A DNA stretch of 22,553 nt from a virus. Position numbers and translations under genes: made by a program. Each line of letters opens with the position of its first letter. The first letter of the stretch is position 1. This document shows, one piece after another, positions 1 through 7,274 of the stretch. Below the pieces are notes generated by a model. That model was not told the DNA's origin, did no database searches, and saw only the letters and a program-made list of their open reading frames with translations. Where the stretch lies: the IMG/VR virus record IMGVR_UViG_3300020021_000050, positions 1 through 22,553 of that record; one strand, given 5' to 3'.

Positions 1-191
1 TACACGTAGCGCAGGCCCACGGCGAGCGCTGTCAGAACGGTCTGCGCGGCGGACAAAGAGGTAACATTGGCCGCCATGTAAGCGGCGATCTGCGCCGGGG
101 TCGCGGTGACAAGCTGCTGCAGCAATGCCTGCGACTGCGCGTCCATCAACCGTTGGTGCGCGGGCGGGACTGGAACGGTGACGGCGCTCAT
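1..191 (-). CDS. Partial phage gene downstream of the tail module, cut by the window edge
   Basis: An ATG at 191 opens a frame with no stop to the left edge, giving at least 63 residues (begins MSAVTVPVPPAHQRLMDA). The start overlaps the stop of the upstream gene as ATGA at 188-191, the coupling used throughout this block, which supports it as real. The visible part is a soluble alanine- and glutamine-rich helical sequence (for example LLQQLVTATPAQIAAYM, then NVTSLSAAQTVLTALAVGL). From memory, small proteins of this look occur just after the tail tip genes in other siphoviruses, but I cannot assign a function. The C-terminus lies outside the window. Confidence 0.6.
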   Translation of the reverse strand, partial: MSAVTVPVPPAHQRLMDAQSQALLQQLVTATPAQIAAYMAANVTSLSAAQTVLTALAVGLRYV

Positions 192-673
192 AATAGGGTA
201 AAGCTCCCAACGTAATCGAGGAAGGGAAAGCACGGGATTGATACAGCGTAGCTACCTGGCGCGCCAAAGGTCAGCGCGAGCGTGCCGCTTGCATCGCATA
301 CGCCGCTCAAGGTCGCATCGCCGCTGATCGCATAGGCCGCGCCTGCGGGCACGCCGCTTAAGGTCACGACGCGCGCCGCGACGGCTGAGGTAATCGGGCA
401 CGCCCCGCGAAGCACAACGGTTTTGCTAGAAGTATTGAAGCGCTGCGTGGACGCATTGAATGCGCCCGCAATCGGCACGCCATTGGACGGCGCATTCAAC
501 AGTGCCAAAGCCGGGAAAGCGCTGTACACAGGCGGCGTACCGGGTGTGCCGGGCGGCGAGCCGACTGGCGCCGGAACGCCCGGCGTCGCGATGCCTGGCG
601 TTTCATCGCTTACCGTCAATACCGCCCCGACTAAAGCGCCCGTGGCCGGATCGTAGAAACTCCAGGTACTCAT
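188..673 (-). CDS. Tail-associated protein with PG-rich linker (161 aa)
   Basis: Starts with ATG at 673 inside an ATGA overlap with the stop of the tip gene at 670. The frame stays open to 853, but that extension lies in another frame of the tip gene and does not look like a phage protein start. The protein opens with STWSFYDPATGALVGAVL, a short module that I associate with small proteins after the tip gene in related phages. Residues about 30-47 form a proline/glycine linker with PGxP steps (TPGVPAPVGSPPGTPGTP). The remainder is a small-residue beta-rich domain (about 60-161) with two cysteine-containing turns (GACPITS, GVCDASG). Position suggests a virion component at the tail tip or fibre. 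Function is not established. Confidence 0.7.
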   Translation of the reverse strand: MSTWSFYDPATGALVGAVLTVSDETPGIATPGVPAPVGSPPGTPGTPPVYSAFPALALLNAPSNGVPIAGAFNASTQRFNTSSKTVVLRGACPITSAVAARVVTLSGVPAGAAYAISGDATLSGVCDASGTLALTFGAPGSYAVSIPCFPFLDYVGSFTLL

Positions 674-3600
674 CGTTTGTATTCCCGCACTTTTATCATC
701 GCTATCCCGGCATTCATCGTAAGGAACGTTCCACCGCCCGCTGCCACGGCTGCGACAAAACCGAGCGTGTATGTATTCGCGCCGATTGGCGGCGTGGCAT
801 CGACCACAGAGAGCATCAGCGGGCTCAAGTTCACCCAATTGCTCGCGCTCCACCCTGGATTTGTAACCGATGAATATGTCGCGATGGGAGAGGAAGGGAT
901 CAGCGTACCGTTTCTATAGATGCCAAGACTAAAACTCCAAGAGGTCAGCGCACCGTTGATGAACGCCGATGTGACCCCGCAAGATAGGTCAATTGCAGCC
1001 GGAAACCCGTGCCCTGTGATAATCAAAGCTATGGGCGTGATGAAATTTGCCAGCGGCGCTGCACCTACTGCCTGAGAGAATCCGGCTGCCGATACGCCGC
1101 CATAAAACGCGCTTGCGACGGAGCTGGCCGCATTGGCATCGAGCTGCGCCGTGGTCAGCACCGGGATAACCGCACCGGGTCCGAACTCAACCGAATTCAC
1201 GCCGCCGCCTGGCAGATAGATCCCTATATCTGCAAAGAGCGTCAGCCCGCTCACCGTGACCGAACGCAGCGTCGCACCATTCTGAAAGTACCTGACCGTC
1301 GCACCGTCATACGTGATCGCAAAATAATCTGTCGCGGCAAAAGTCCCAAAGGCGCCGACCAATCCGCCACCCTCATAGATCGCGATTGCGCTACCCGACG
1401 CCTGCAAATTGATGGCGTAAGTCAGGTTCACAAAATTGATCGTGGCGGGAGGGCCGCCGCTCACCAGCCCGATCATGATGTCGTGCGCAGCGTCATTTGC
1501 TTTCGCAACCAAGTGGCACGTCGGGTATCCCATGATGCTGTATGCATCCGCCGTTAGCCAACTGCTGCTGCCGCCAGCGATCTTTGAGACGTTGGTATCC
1601 GATACCACGCACTCGCCGCGCGCGATGAACTGCTGAGGCGTCGCTGGCGAGTACGGCAGAAATGATATGTCGGTAAAGCCCTGGCCTGTCTCAAAGAAAT
1701 CGCCGAACAGAAAAAGCGGCCCAGCGTTGCCGTAGGGCTTTTGCAAAATCAGTACGCTGTTGCGATACCAATAGAAATTAAAATTATCATAGGCGACCGC
1801 GAACACATCCGACGCAGACGCGGCGGCGCCAAAGTTGCCCAGGTTTACGCCGTTGAAAAGAATGTGGCATGTGCTGGATGCCGCGTGCGGATACCAGCCT
1901 GCGAGCGTATATAGCAGACCCGATGTGTCGCCAATCGTCGGGGCTTTGGACAGGCCAATAAATAACGCGTCGGTGCCTGCATTGATGCGCGCCGATACGA
2001 TGCAGCCGTTTGAATAGCTCTCCTTGCTCTGAAAATTCTTACTTCCCCATCCATTGCCGCCGAAGGCGTTCGAGACGGCGCTTGTCCCCGCTGCGGCCAC
2101 CGTTGCGGACATCGGCGATAGCGTGAAGGGCTGCGCCGCCGTGCCCGTTGGCGTGAAGTCGATGCCGTACACCGCATTGCCCGCATTGCCTAAAGCGATC
2201 TGTAGAAAGAGCACCAGCCCGGTGATAGGCACGGAGCGAATCAAAACACCGTTGACGTAATACGCTACGTGCTTTCCGTCGTAGACGATATTGAGCAGCG
2301 TGCTCGTAGTGTAGGCGCCGAACGTGCCGATCCCGACGCCGCCTTCATAAATTTGCAGCACGCCGCTTGCCGCCATATAAAACGCATAATTTAAATTAGC
2401 AAAGCTGTTGCTCGTGAGCGGGTTCACCGTCAGGCCGAGCATGGAGGCTTGGTTCGCGTCGCTCGCGCCCGCATAGCAGGATGCGGAACACGTCGCATAG
2501 GACTGGGCTGAATAGCACGAGGCATCCCACAAGCTCGAGCCGCTGCTCTTGAATGCCGTATTGCCCGCGATGGTGGCGCCCGCTGATCCCACAAGCGTCA
2601 GTGCACCCGGCATGTTCTGTCCCGCGTTCACATTCGCCAGCACATGCGAGTAAGCGGTGACAGCGCCCAATGACTGATAGGATTTTTGGAAAATGTTAAA
2701 GCTGCAGAATTTAAAATAAACGGTCTGGCCCATCATGCCGACGTCGAACGGCACGCGGAATATTCCGGCATCAATGCGCGCAAACTGACTACCGATTGCG
2801 TGCAAGCCAGCCGTCGACCCGTACTGCGCGCGGCGCAGCGTCGTTAAATTGTAGCTACCTAAGCCAGTCAGTGCGGCGTTTTGAAACGCCATTATTTCGC
2901 CGTCGACATAAATCAACGTGCGCAGGTTCGCGTAGTCCGCGCCGCTGCCGCTAACAAGTTGCAGGGTGGTCGTCGCTGCGTTCGTCAGCGCCAGCGAAAG
3001 CGTGTCGGCTGTGTCAGGATCGGCATGACTCGGCAAGCTCGCCGTCAATGCCCCGTAGCGCGCGGCGCCATTCACCGTACCCGCGTAAATGTATGCGACG
3101 TTATCTAGCGACATGTAGACGTCGCAGCCGCCCCACGATCCCGCCGCGCCTTGATCGACCGCCACCCACAGCTCATAGCCGCCGACCGCGCTCACCAACA
3201 GTGGCGGCCCGTTGAATATCAGCGGCGTTGCGACCGATGGTGGCGCCACGCCGTAGTTGCTCGCGAAGCCCTGCGCGGCCTGCCAATTATAAAGCGGCGC
3301 GGATGCGGACCCCACCAACATATCCTCGGCGGTGATCGTAATCAGATCGTTTTCGTCGTCGTCCACTTCGGTGATGCGCACTAATTTATTCGTAATGCCC
3401 AGAACCTTGTCGGTGATTGAGACCAAATCCATCGGCTCAAGCAGGGAATAATCTATGCGCACCTGAAAAATGAAAGAGCTGCGGATATACAACTGCCGCT
3501 GGAGGATGAGCTGTGCGACTTGCCGGGCGACCGGCGCGGTGGTGATCTGGTGGAAGCTCATCGTCGCCATGACGCGCACGCCATTCAAGGCGATGTCCTG

Positions 3601-4587
3601 CGCATCGGTCGCCTCCGCGATCGCCGTGTTATAGGCGTTGCTGCGATCAAGGTACTCGACGCGCACCGTGTTGTAGGTATCCGCGAGCGGCAAGCGCGAG
3701 ACCACCACGGGGTCGGCGGTCGTGCCCGTTGTGCCGGGCATATAGTCATCGTCGGTAAATGCGAACAGCGGCGTCAGGTTCGGCGTGTACGTTCGACCGT
3801 TGCCCGTTACGCTGCTATCCGCATAGGGCACGATGTTGAGCACGCCCGCCGACATGAAGCCGTTGGAGTTCGTAAGCTGCAACTGCTCGGTTATAAAATC
3901 GACCGCCTGGCGCTGCGTGCTCTCATACGGGCTGATGAAAAAGCCCATCGCGATGCAGTAGCTTTGATAGGTCAAGGGGCCCGCGCCCTGGATGGTGCCG
4001 AGGGCGTTGAAGCTGGCGCCGTGATTCGGGTCCGTGCAGTAATCGACGAGAATCGCGGAAGGCTCCGCGTCGTTTATCGTCCCCGCGCTGAAAGGCAGCA
4101 GCCCCGTGACTTCAAAGGTGTAATTCGGTAGCGCTGCCGATGAACCGAGCGAATAATTCGCGACGGCGACGTAGGCGGTGTGATCGTAGGGGACAGCTTG
4201 CGCGGGGAAATTTGTGGTCAGATAGCTCCACACCGGCTGTCCGCCCGCGCCCGAAAAGAGCGTAAGCCCTGCGGCGGCGAGCGTTGTTAATACTTTGTCT
4301 TGAAAGACTTGACCAATGCCGGTGATCTGGCCTTCGCACAGACCCATAATCATCGAGGCCGTGTAGGTATAGGTTGTGTTACTGGAGCCGCCGCCGCCGC
4401 CCTTGCCACCGGCCTGCTTCGCCGTGTGCGCGGTCGCGATGAAATTTCCGTACCAGAGCAGCGTCAAGGGGATGCGGTTTTGCCCGTAGACGAGCGCTAT
4501 CGCGTTGCCATAGCTGGATTGATTGACGGCGATGGAATTTAAACGCACGTCGGTCGTCGACTGCGTTTTGCTGCCGCCTAAGCTCAA
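670..4587 (-). CDS. Tail tip / host-specificity protein (gpJ-like, Phage-tail_3), 1305 aa
   Basis: Central tail tip protein, the counterpart of lambda gpJ and the large gene-transfer-agent tip protein, expected at the distal end of the tail. I chose the TTG at 4587: it overlaps the NlpC/P60 stop as TTGA and has GGAG nine bases upstream. The first downstream ATG falls inside the conserved domain, and the open extension to 4743 lies over the NlpC gene in another frame. From this start, residues 1-80 are a conserved N-terminus (LGGSKTQSTTDVRLN, YGQNRIPLTLLWYGNF, a glycine run, then MIMGLCEGQI). About 290-425 fit the Phage-tail_3 region (DTYNTVRVEYLDRSNAYN, LEPMDLVSITD). About 663-1138 hold three tandem ConA/SPRY-like domains, and about 1139-1305 a C-terminal beta domain. 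Transcribed after the peptidase gene and before a small tail-associated gene. Confidence 0.9.
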   Translation of the reverse strand: MSLGGSKTQSTTDVRLNSIAVNQSSYGNAIALVYGQNRIPLTLLWYGNFIATAHTAKQAGGKGGGGGSSNTTYTYTASMIMGLCEGQITGIGQVFQDKVLTTLAAAGLTLFSGAGGQPVWSYLTTNFPAQAVPYDHTAYVAVANYSLGSSAALPNYTFEVTGLLPFSAGTINDAEPSAILVDYCTDPNHGASFNALGTIQGAGPLTYQSYCIAMGFFISPYESTQRQAVDFITEQLQLTNSNGFMSAGVLNIVPYADSSVTGNGRTYTPNLTPLFAFTDDDYMPGTTGTTADPVVVSRLPLADTYNTVRVEYLDRSNAYNTAIAEATDAQDIALNGVRVMATMSFHQITTAPVARQVAQLILQRQLYIRSSFIFQVRIDYSLLEPMDLVSITDKVLGITNKLVRITEVDDDENDLITITAEDMLVGSASAPLYNWQAAQGFASNYGVAPPSVATPLIFNGPPLLVSAVGGYELWVAVDQGAAGSWGGCDVYMSLDNVAYIYAGTVNGAARYGALTASLPSHADPDTADTLSLALTNAATTTLQLVSGSGADYANLRTLIYVDGEIMAFQNAALTGLGSYNLTTLRRAQYGSTAGLHAIGSQFARIDAGIFRVPFDVGMMGQTVYFKFCSFNIFQKSYQSLGAVTAYSHVLANVNAGQNMPGALTLVGSAGATIAGNTAFKSSGSSLWDASCYSAQSYATCSASCYAGASDANQASMLGLTVNPLTSNSFANLNYAFYMAASGVLQIYEGGVGIGTFGAYTTSTLLNIVYDGKHVAYYVNGVLIRSVPITGLVLFLQIALGNAGNAVYGIDFTPTGTAAQPFTLSPMSATVAAAGTSAVSNAFGGNGWGSKNFQSKESYSNGCIVSARINAGTDALFIGLSKAPTIGDTSGLLYTLAGWYPHAASSTCHILFNGVNLGNFGAAASASDVFAVAYDNFNFYWYRNSVLILQKPYGNAGPLFLFGDFFETGQGFTDISFLPYSPATPQQFIARGECVVSDTNVSKIAGGSSSWLTADAYSIMGYPTCHLVAKANDAAHDIMIGLVSGGPPATINFVNLTYAINLQASGSAIAIYEGGGLVGAFGTFAATDYFAITYDGATVRYFQNGATLRSVTVSGLTLFADIGIYLPGGGVNSVEFGPGAVIPVLTTAQLDANAASSVASAFYGGVSAAGFSQAVGAAPLANFITPIALIITGHGFPAAIDLSCGVTSAFINGALTSWSFSLGIYRNGTLIPSSPIATYSSVTNPGWSASNWVNLSPLMLSVVDATPPIGANTYTLGFVAAVAAGGGTFLTMNAGIAMIKVREYKR
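1174..2601 (-). other. Three tandem ConA/SPRY-like domains inside the tip protein
   Basis: Protein-level repeats, not DNA repeats. Copy 1 covers about 2146-2601, copy 2 about 1648-2142 and copy 3 about 1174-1644. Copies 1 and 3 share the order YA(F/I)-x-L/M-x-ASG, IYEGG, G-x-FG, a YDG-x-x-V-x-Y(Y/F)-x-NG strand pair, then LRSV or IRSV and LFL or LFA. Copy 2 keeps LFIGLS, LGNFG and AYDNFNFYWYRNSVLI. This is the look of jelly-roll glycan- or ligand-binding domains seen in phage tail proteins. The assignment rests on the motif pattern only. Confidence 0.65.
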
Positions 4588-5039
4588 GTGATCGCGCTCC
4601 AGTAAGACTCGAAACGATCCGCCAGCGTGCGCAGTTCGATCAGCTCGACGTTGCGCGAAGGCCGGTGCGCGTGAATGCCGACAAGCTCGCCGCCGCCTTG
4701 CGCGTCCGGCACGCTCACGATGATGACGCCGTGGCTCACGCACTTGCCGAAGTTGTAGAGCGCGACGTCGCCCAATTCCGGCGTTTCAATTTTGTGCGCG
4801 TGCTGTATGACGCCCGCTAAATAGATTTCTTCCGATTGGTGGAAGTACCACTCGCCCTCGTAGTTGCCGGGGTCGAAATCCGGTGCGACGATGCCGACCG
4901 ATTTGTAAACCTCAATCAGCAGCCAGACGCAATCAACGCCCACGCCTTTGATATGTGCCTGATGGTGGTACGGGGTGCGCAGCCACGAAAAGGCCTCGGC
5001 GACGATTTGCGCGCGTAGCAGATCGGTATCAAGGGACAT
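4584..5039 (-). CDS. NlpC/P60 family tail peptidase (gpK-like), 151 aa
   Basis: Cysteine peptidase of the NlpC/P60 superfamily, the counterpart of lambda gpK and the gene-transfer-agent tail-tip peptidase, thought to cleave peptidoglycan cross-links at the tail tip during DNA entry. The catalytic set is visible: Cys37 in GVDCVWL, His103 in CVSHGVII, and a third polar residue at His123 or His125 in GIHAHRPS. The helix after the nucleophile (LLIEVYKSVGI) and the GDVALYN strand are typical. At 151 residues it is a lone catalytic domain with no Mov34/JAB half. It starts at ATG 5039, overlaps the DUF2163 stop by 11 bases, and shares TTGA with the tip gene. Its place between hub and tip genes matches family order. 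Confidence 0.88.
   Translation of the reverse strand: MSLDTDLLRAQIVAEAFSWLRTPYHHQAHIKGVGVDCVWLLIEVYKSVGIVAPDFDPGNYEGEWYFHQSEEIYLAGVIQHAHKIETPELGDVALYNFGKCVSHGVIIVSVPDAQGGGELVGIHAHRPSRNVELIELRTLADRFESYWSAIT
4597..4600 (-). promoter_or_regulatory. Ribosome binding site for the TTG-initiated tip gene
   Basis: On the minus strand GGAG lies at 4600-4597, followed by nine bases and then TTG at 4587. It sits inside the 3' end of the NlpC/P60 gene. This decides the start of the tip gene, for which no ATG is available at the N-terminus. Confidence 0.65.
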
Positions 5040-6042
5040 AGGTATTTATTCCGAGCGTCCCCGAGAACGACGACCCGGCGCCCTGGCCGCCCTGGCCGCC
5101 AACGGAAGGTGCGGGGTTCGATTGCGTGCCGCCGTCGTAGAGGGTTTCTGGTTGCGGCACGTAGGGCGCGCCGCGATAGTGGGGAAGATTCGAGGCACCG
5201 ACGCCGCCGATGATGAATTTGCCCGAGCTGCACATTGCTTGCGATTTATCGCAGCCCGGCACGATGCTGTAGGTGTCACCGATTGAGGGGAGCGCGGCCC
5301 ATGGAACGACTGCCGTCACCACGCCCGCCGCAAATGCGGAGACCGCATAGCTGGCCCCGTTGAGCACGCCAGAAGTGAACGTGATGACCCCAAGCGCGAA
5401 ATACCCAGACGCTTGAGCCAAGGCCGACGACGTGATCGCGAGCGCACCGACGCCCCCGGTGATCGCGCCCGTGTAAGTATTGGCGCTCTTGACCAAGGTA
5501 CAGCCCGCGTCGAATAGCGCATGCACGCAACCGGTTTGCAGAATGTTGCGTGGCATTTGCACGTTTAACACCTGCACCAGATCGTTGACCGTGATGTCTA
5601 CGGAGAACCTTCCGGCCTGCACTTGATCGACGATGCCGACGAACCACTTGACGATGCCGGGCGAGGTGTCCATTTGCGCGCCCGGCGCGGGCGCCAAGAA
5701 AAATCCTTTCGATATCGTGATAATTCCGCCATCAAATGCGCCAGCCCGGCACGCGCTTAAGAATCCCGCGCCGCCCAGCGTCACGGGGCCTGCGGGGTTA
5801 TCGGGCTGGGGCTCGATGGTCAGGTCCACCGACTGCACGGCTAGGCCCACAGCCTGCGTGAAAGCGCTGCGTATGATTGACAGGCCAGTGAGCCAGGTAT
5901 GGCCGCCGACCGTGATCGCGGTATCAGCGTTGGTGAAGTAAAACGACTGCGCGAGATTCGGTAGCGTGAGGGTGTAGAACTCGAACTTAATAGATTGGCC
6001 GCCCGCCAAAATGGCGAGCGTGGCGGCGCTGGCTGCCTTCAC
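5029..6042 (-). CDS. Baseplate hub protein, DUF2163 with C-terminal BR0599-like region (337 aa)
   Basis: Hub-type baseplate protein related to lambda gpL and the gene-transfer-agent hub. Residues about 15-160 are the beta-rich N-terminal domain (FEFYTLTLPNLAQSFYFTNA, WLTGLSIIRSAF). Residues about 160-300 carry the conserved PRNILQTGCVHALFDAGC and GCDKSQAMCSSGKF segments. Cys172, Cys181, Cys264 and Cys271 form the four-cysteine set that in gpL relatives binds an iron-sulfur cluster, so a cluster is inferred here. The C-terminus (about 310-330) is a glycine/serine-rich tail. The start is GTG at 6042, sharing a base with the DUF2460 stop (TAGTG), and no ATG fits the N-terminus. It lies between DUF2460 and NlpC/P60, the usual order. 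Confidence 0.87.
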   Translation of the reverse strand: MKAASAATLAILAGGQSIKFEFYTLTLPNLAQSFYFTNADTAITVGGHTWLTGLSIIRSAFTQAVGLAVQSVDLTIEPQPDNPAGPVTLGGAGFLSACRAGAFDGGIITISKGFFLAPAPGAQMDTSPGIVKWFVGIVDQVQAGRFSVDITVNDLVQVLNVQMPRNILQTGCVHALFDAGCTLVKSANTYTGAITGGVGALAITSSALAQASGYFALGVITFTSGVLNGASYAVSAFAAGVVTAVVPWAALPSIGDTYSIVPGCDKSQAMCSSGKFIIGGVGASNLPHYRGAPYVPQPETLYDGGTQSNPAPSVGGQGGQGAGSSFSGTLGINTYVP

Positions 6043-7274
6043 TACAGCTTGACCTGTTTCAGCGTGACCTTTTTATTTTCCCAAAACTTGTTCATGAACT
6101 GCGAGGCAGTGAACGAGTCATCATCGAAGCGGCAGCGGTAGAAGAACGAGCCGGTCCAAGTGAGAAGGAGTCCGACTGTGTAGACGACGGTGCTCGCGAT
6201 GATGCCTGTCAGACCAAGCGTATAGTCGGCCTGGGTGATCGGCGCGGCGGCGGTAAACACCGTCGCGGTTGGCACCGATGCATTCTCTAGTTGCAATCCG
6301 CATGCGTAAAATGCAGCGAAGCCCGCAGCCCCAACATAAGCGGGCGCCGCATCAGCGGTGGCGGAAGTTACAAAGCACGCAATAGCGGTGCCAGCGCTAT
6401 TCTTGGTCGCGGTTATCGAGCATTTGTACCAACCGGTGCCGCCGCCACCAGGGGCAAGGCTGCGGCCGATAGAGACGCGAATGTTCGACCAGTTAGCACC
6501 GCTGATATTTGAGGTGCCGATTACGCCAGTGAACACGTTGAAATAGCACGAAGCGGTCTGACTGCCCGTTGACTCCTGCATCAGCAATTGCACCCAATTG
6601 CGGTTTGGGAACACATAGGCCGAAAATGAATAGTCAAGTCCTGTGGTCGCGGGCACTACAGCCGCTTGCCCAACGGTGTGCTGCACATTAGCGGTGGAGG
6701 TTTCAGATAACAGCGTCGGAAAGAGGACGGTGCCTCCGAACGTGGTGAAGGTTCCTGACACCACCGCGGTAAAATTCGATAAGACCCACGCCGCATTCGT
6801 GAGGTCCATATTGCTAAGCAGATACAGCGTGCGCGAAGTGGCCGACAACGGCTCATTGATTCCGAATCGATTCAAGCTGAGCGCGGGCACGCCGTTGAAA
6901 TTCTGAATCAGCTCCGCGCCGCCCGGACCTCCCGCATTTTGATAGGTCACGGTAATTTGGTAGCTATTAGACACGCCGTCTGTGGTAGCAAACTGCATCG
7001 CGGCGACGGCGTTGAAAGCGGGATCGGAAAATAGAAACGTGTCCCACTTACCCTTGCACGCCATGAACAACCCGGACAGCGCTTTCAAATCGCTCACAGT
7101 CACGTAGTCGCGGAGCAGCTCGTATTGCAGCTCGAATGTCATGAGCGGGTATTGCTGATAGGCAATGCGGGATTCTTTGCCGGACAGCGCGGCTTGAAGG
7201 CCGGTGTTGTAGCCGGGCGAGCGCGTGTTGCCGAAGGTCAAGCCCGGCAGCACGGGATAAACTAGATTGCCCAC
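6042..7274 (-). CDS. Distal tail protein, DUF2460, interrupted by a lectin-like insertion (410 aa)
   Basis: The outer parts match DUF2460 distal-tail proteins, which form the ring linking tail tube to baseplate. N-terminal half: YPVLPGLTFGNTRSPGYNT, then FELQYELLRDYV and GKWDTFLFSDP (residues 5-85). The family C-terminus returns near 346 with ITQADYTLGLTGII and LLLTWTGSFFYRCRF. Residues about 147-345 are extra and resemble phage carbohydrate-binding jelly-roll domains: LLSNMDLTNAAWV, SFSAYVFPNRNWVQL, CYFNVFTGVIG, GGTGWYKCSITA, FYACGLQLENAS. DUF2460 proteins are usually near 200 residues, so the insert about doubles the length. Start is GTG at 7274 directly after the tape measure stop (TAAGTG), with AGG just upstream. 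The inserted domain suggests glycan contact at the baseplate, which is inference. Confidence 0.85.
   Translation of the reverse strand: MGNLVYPVLPGLTFGNTRSPGYNTGLQAALSGKESRIAYQQYPLMTFELQYELLRDYVTVSDLKALSGLFMACKGKWDTFLFSDPAFNAVAAMQFATTDGVSNSYQITVTYQNAGGPGGAELIQNFNGVPALSLNRFGINEPLSATSRTLYLLSNMDLTNAAWVLSNFTAVVSGTFTTFGGTVLFPTLLSETSTANVQHTVGQAAVVPATTGLDYSFSAYVFPNRNWVQLLMQESTGSQTASCYFNVFTGVIGTSNISGANWSNIRVSIGRSLAPGGGGTGWYKCSITATKNSAGTAIACFVTSATADAAPAYVGAAGFAAFYACGLQLENASVPTATVFTAAAPITQADYTLGLTGIIASTVVYTVGLLLTWTGSFFYRCRFDDDSFTASQFMNKFWENKKVTLKQVKL

Noticed and set aside
674-853. 60-residue N-terminal extension of the 161-aa protein
   Set aside because: It lies over the end of the tip gene in another frame. 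ATG at 673 with ATGA overlap and the conserved-looking WSFYDPATG start are preferred.
3520-4131. Plus-strand open frame of 203 codons
   Set aside because: Arginine/histidine/valine-rich shadow over the conserved Phage-tail_3 region.
4588-4743. N-terminal 52-residue extension of the tip protein
   Set aside because: It overlaps the NlpC/P60 gene in another frame, is arginine-rich, and the TTG at 4587 has a better ribosome site and a conserved N-terminus.
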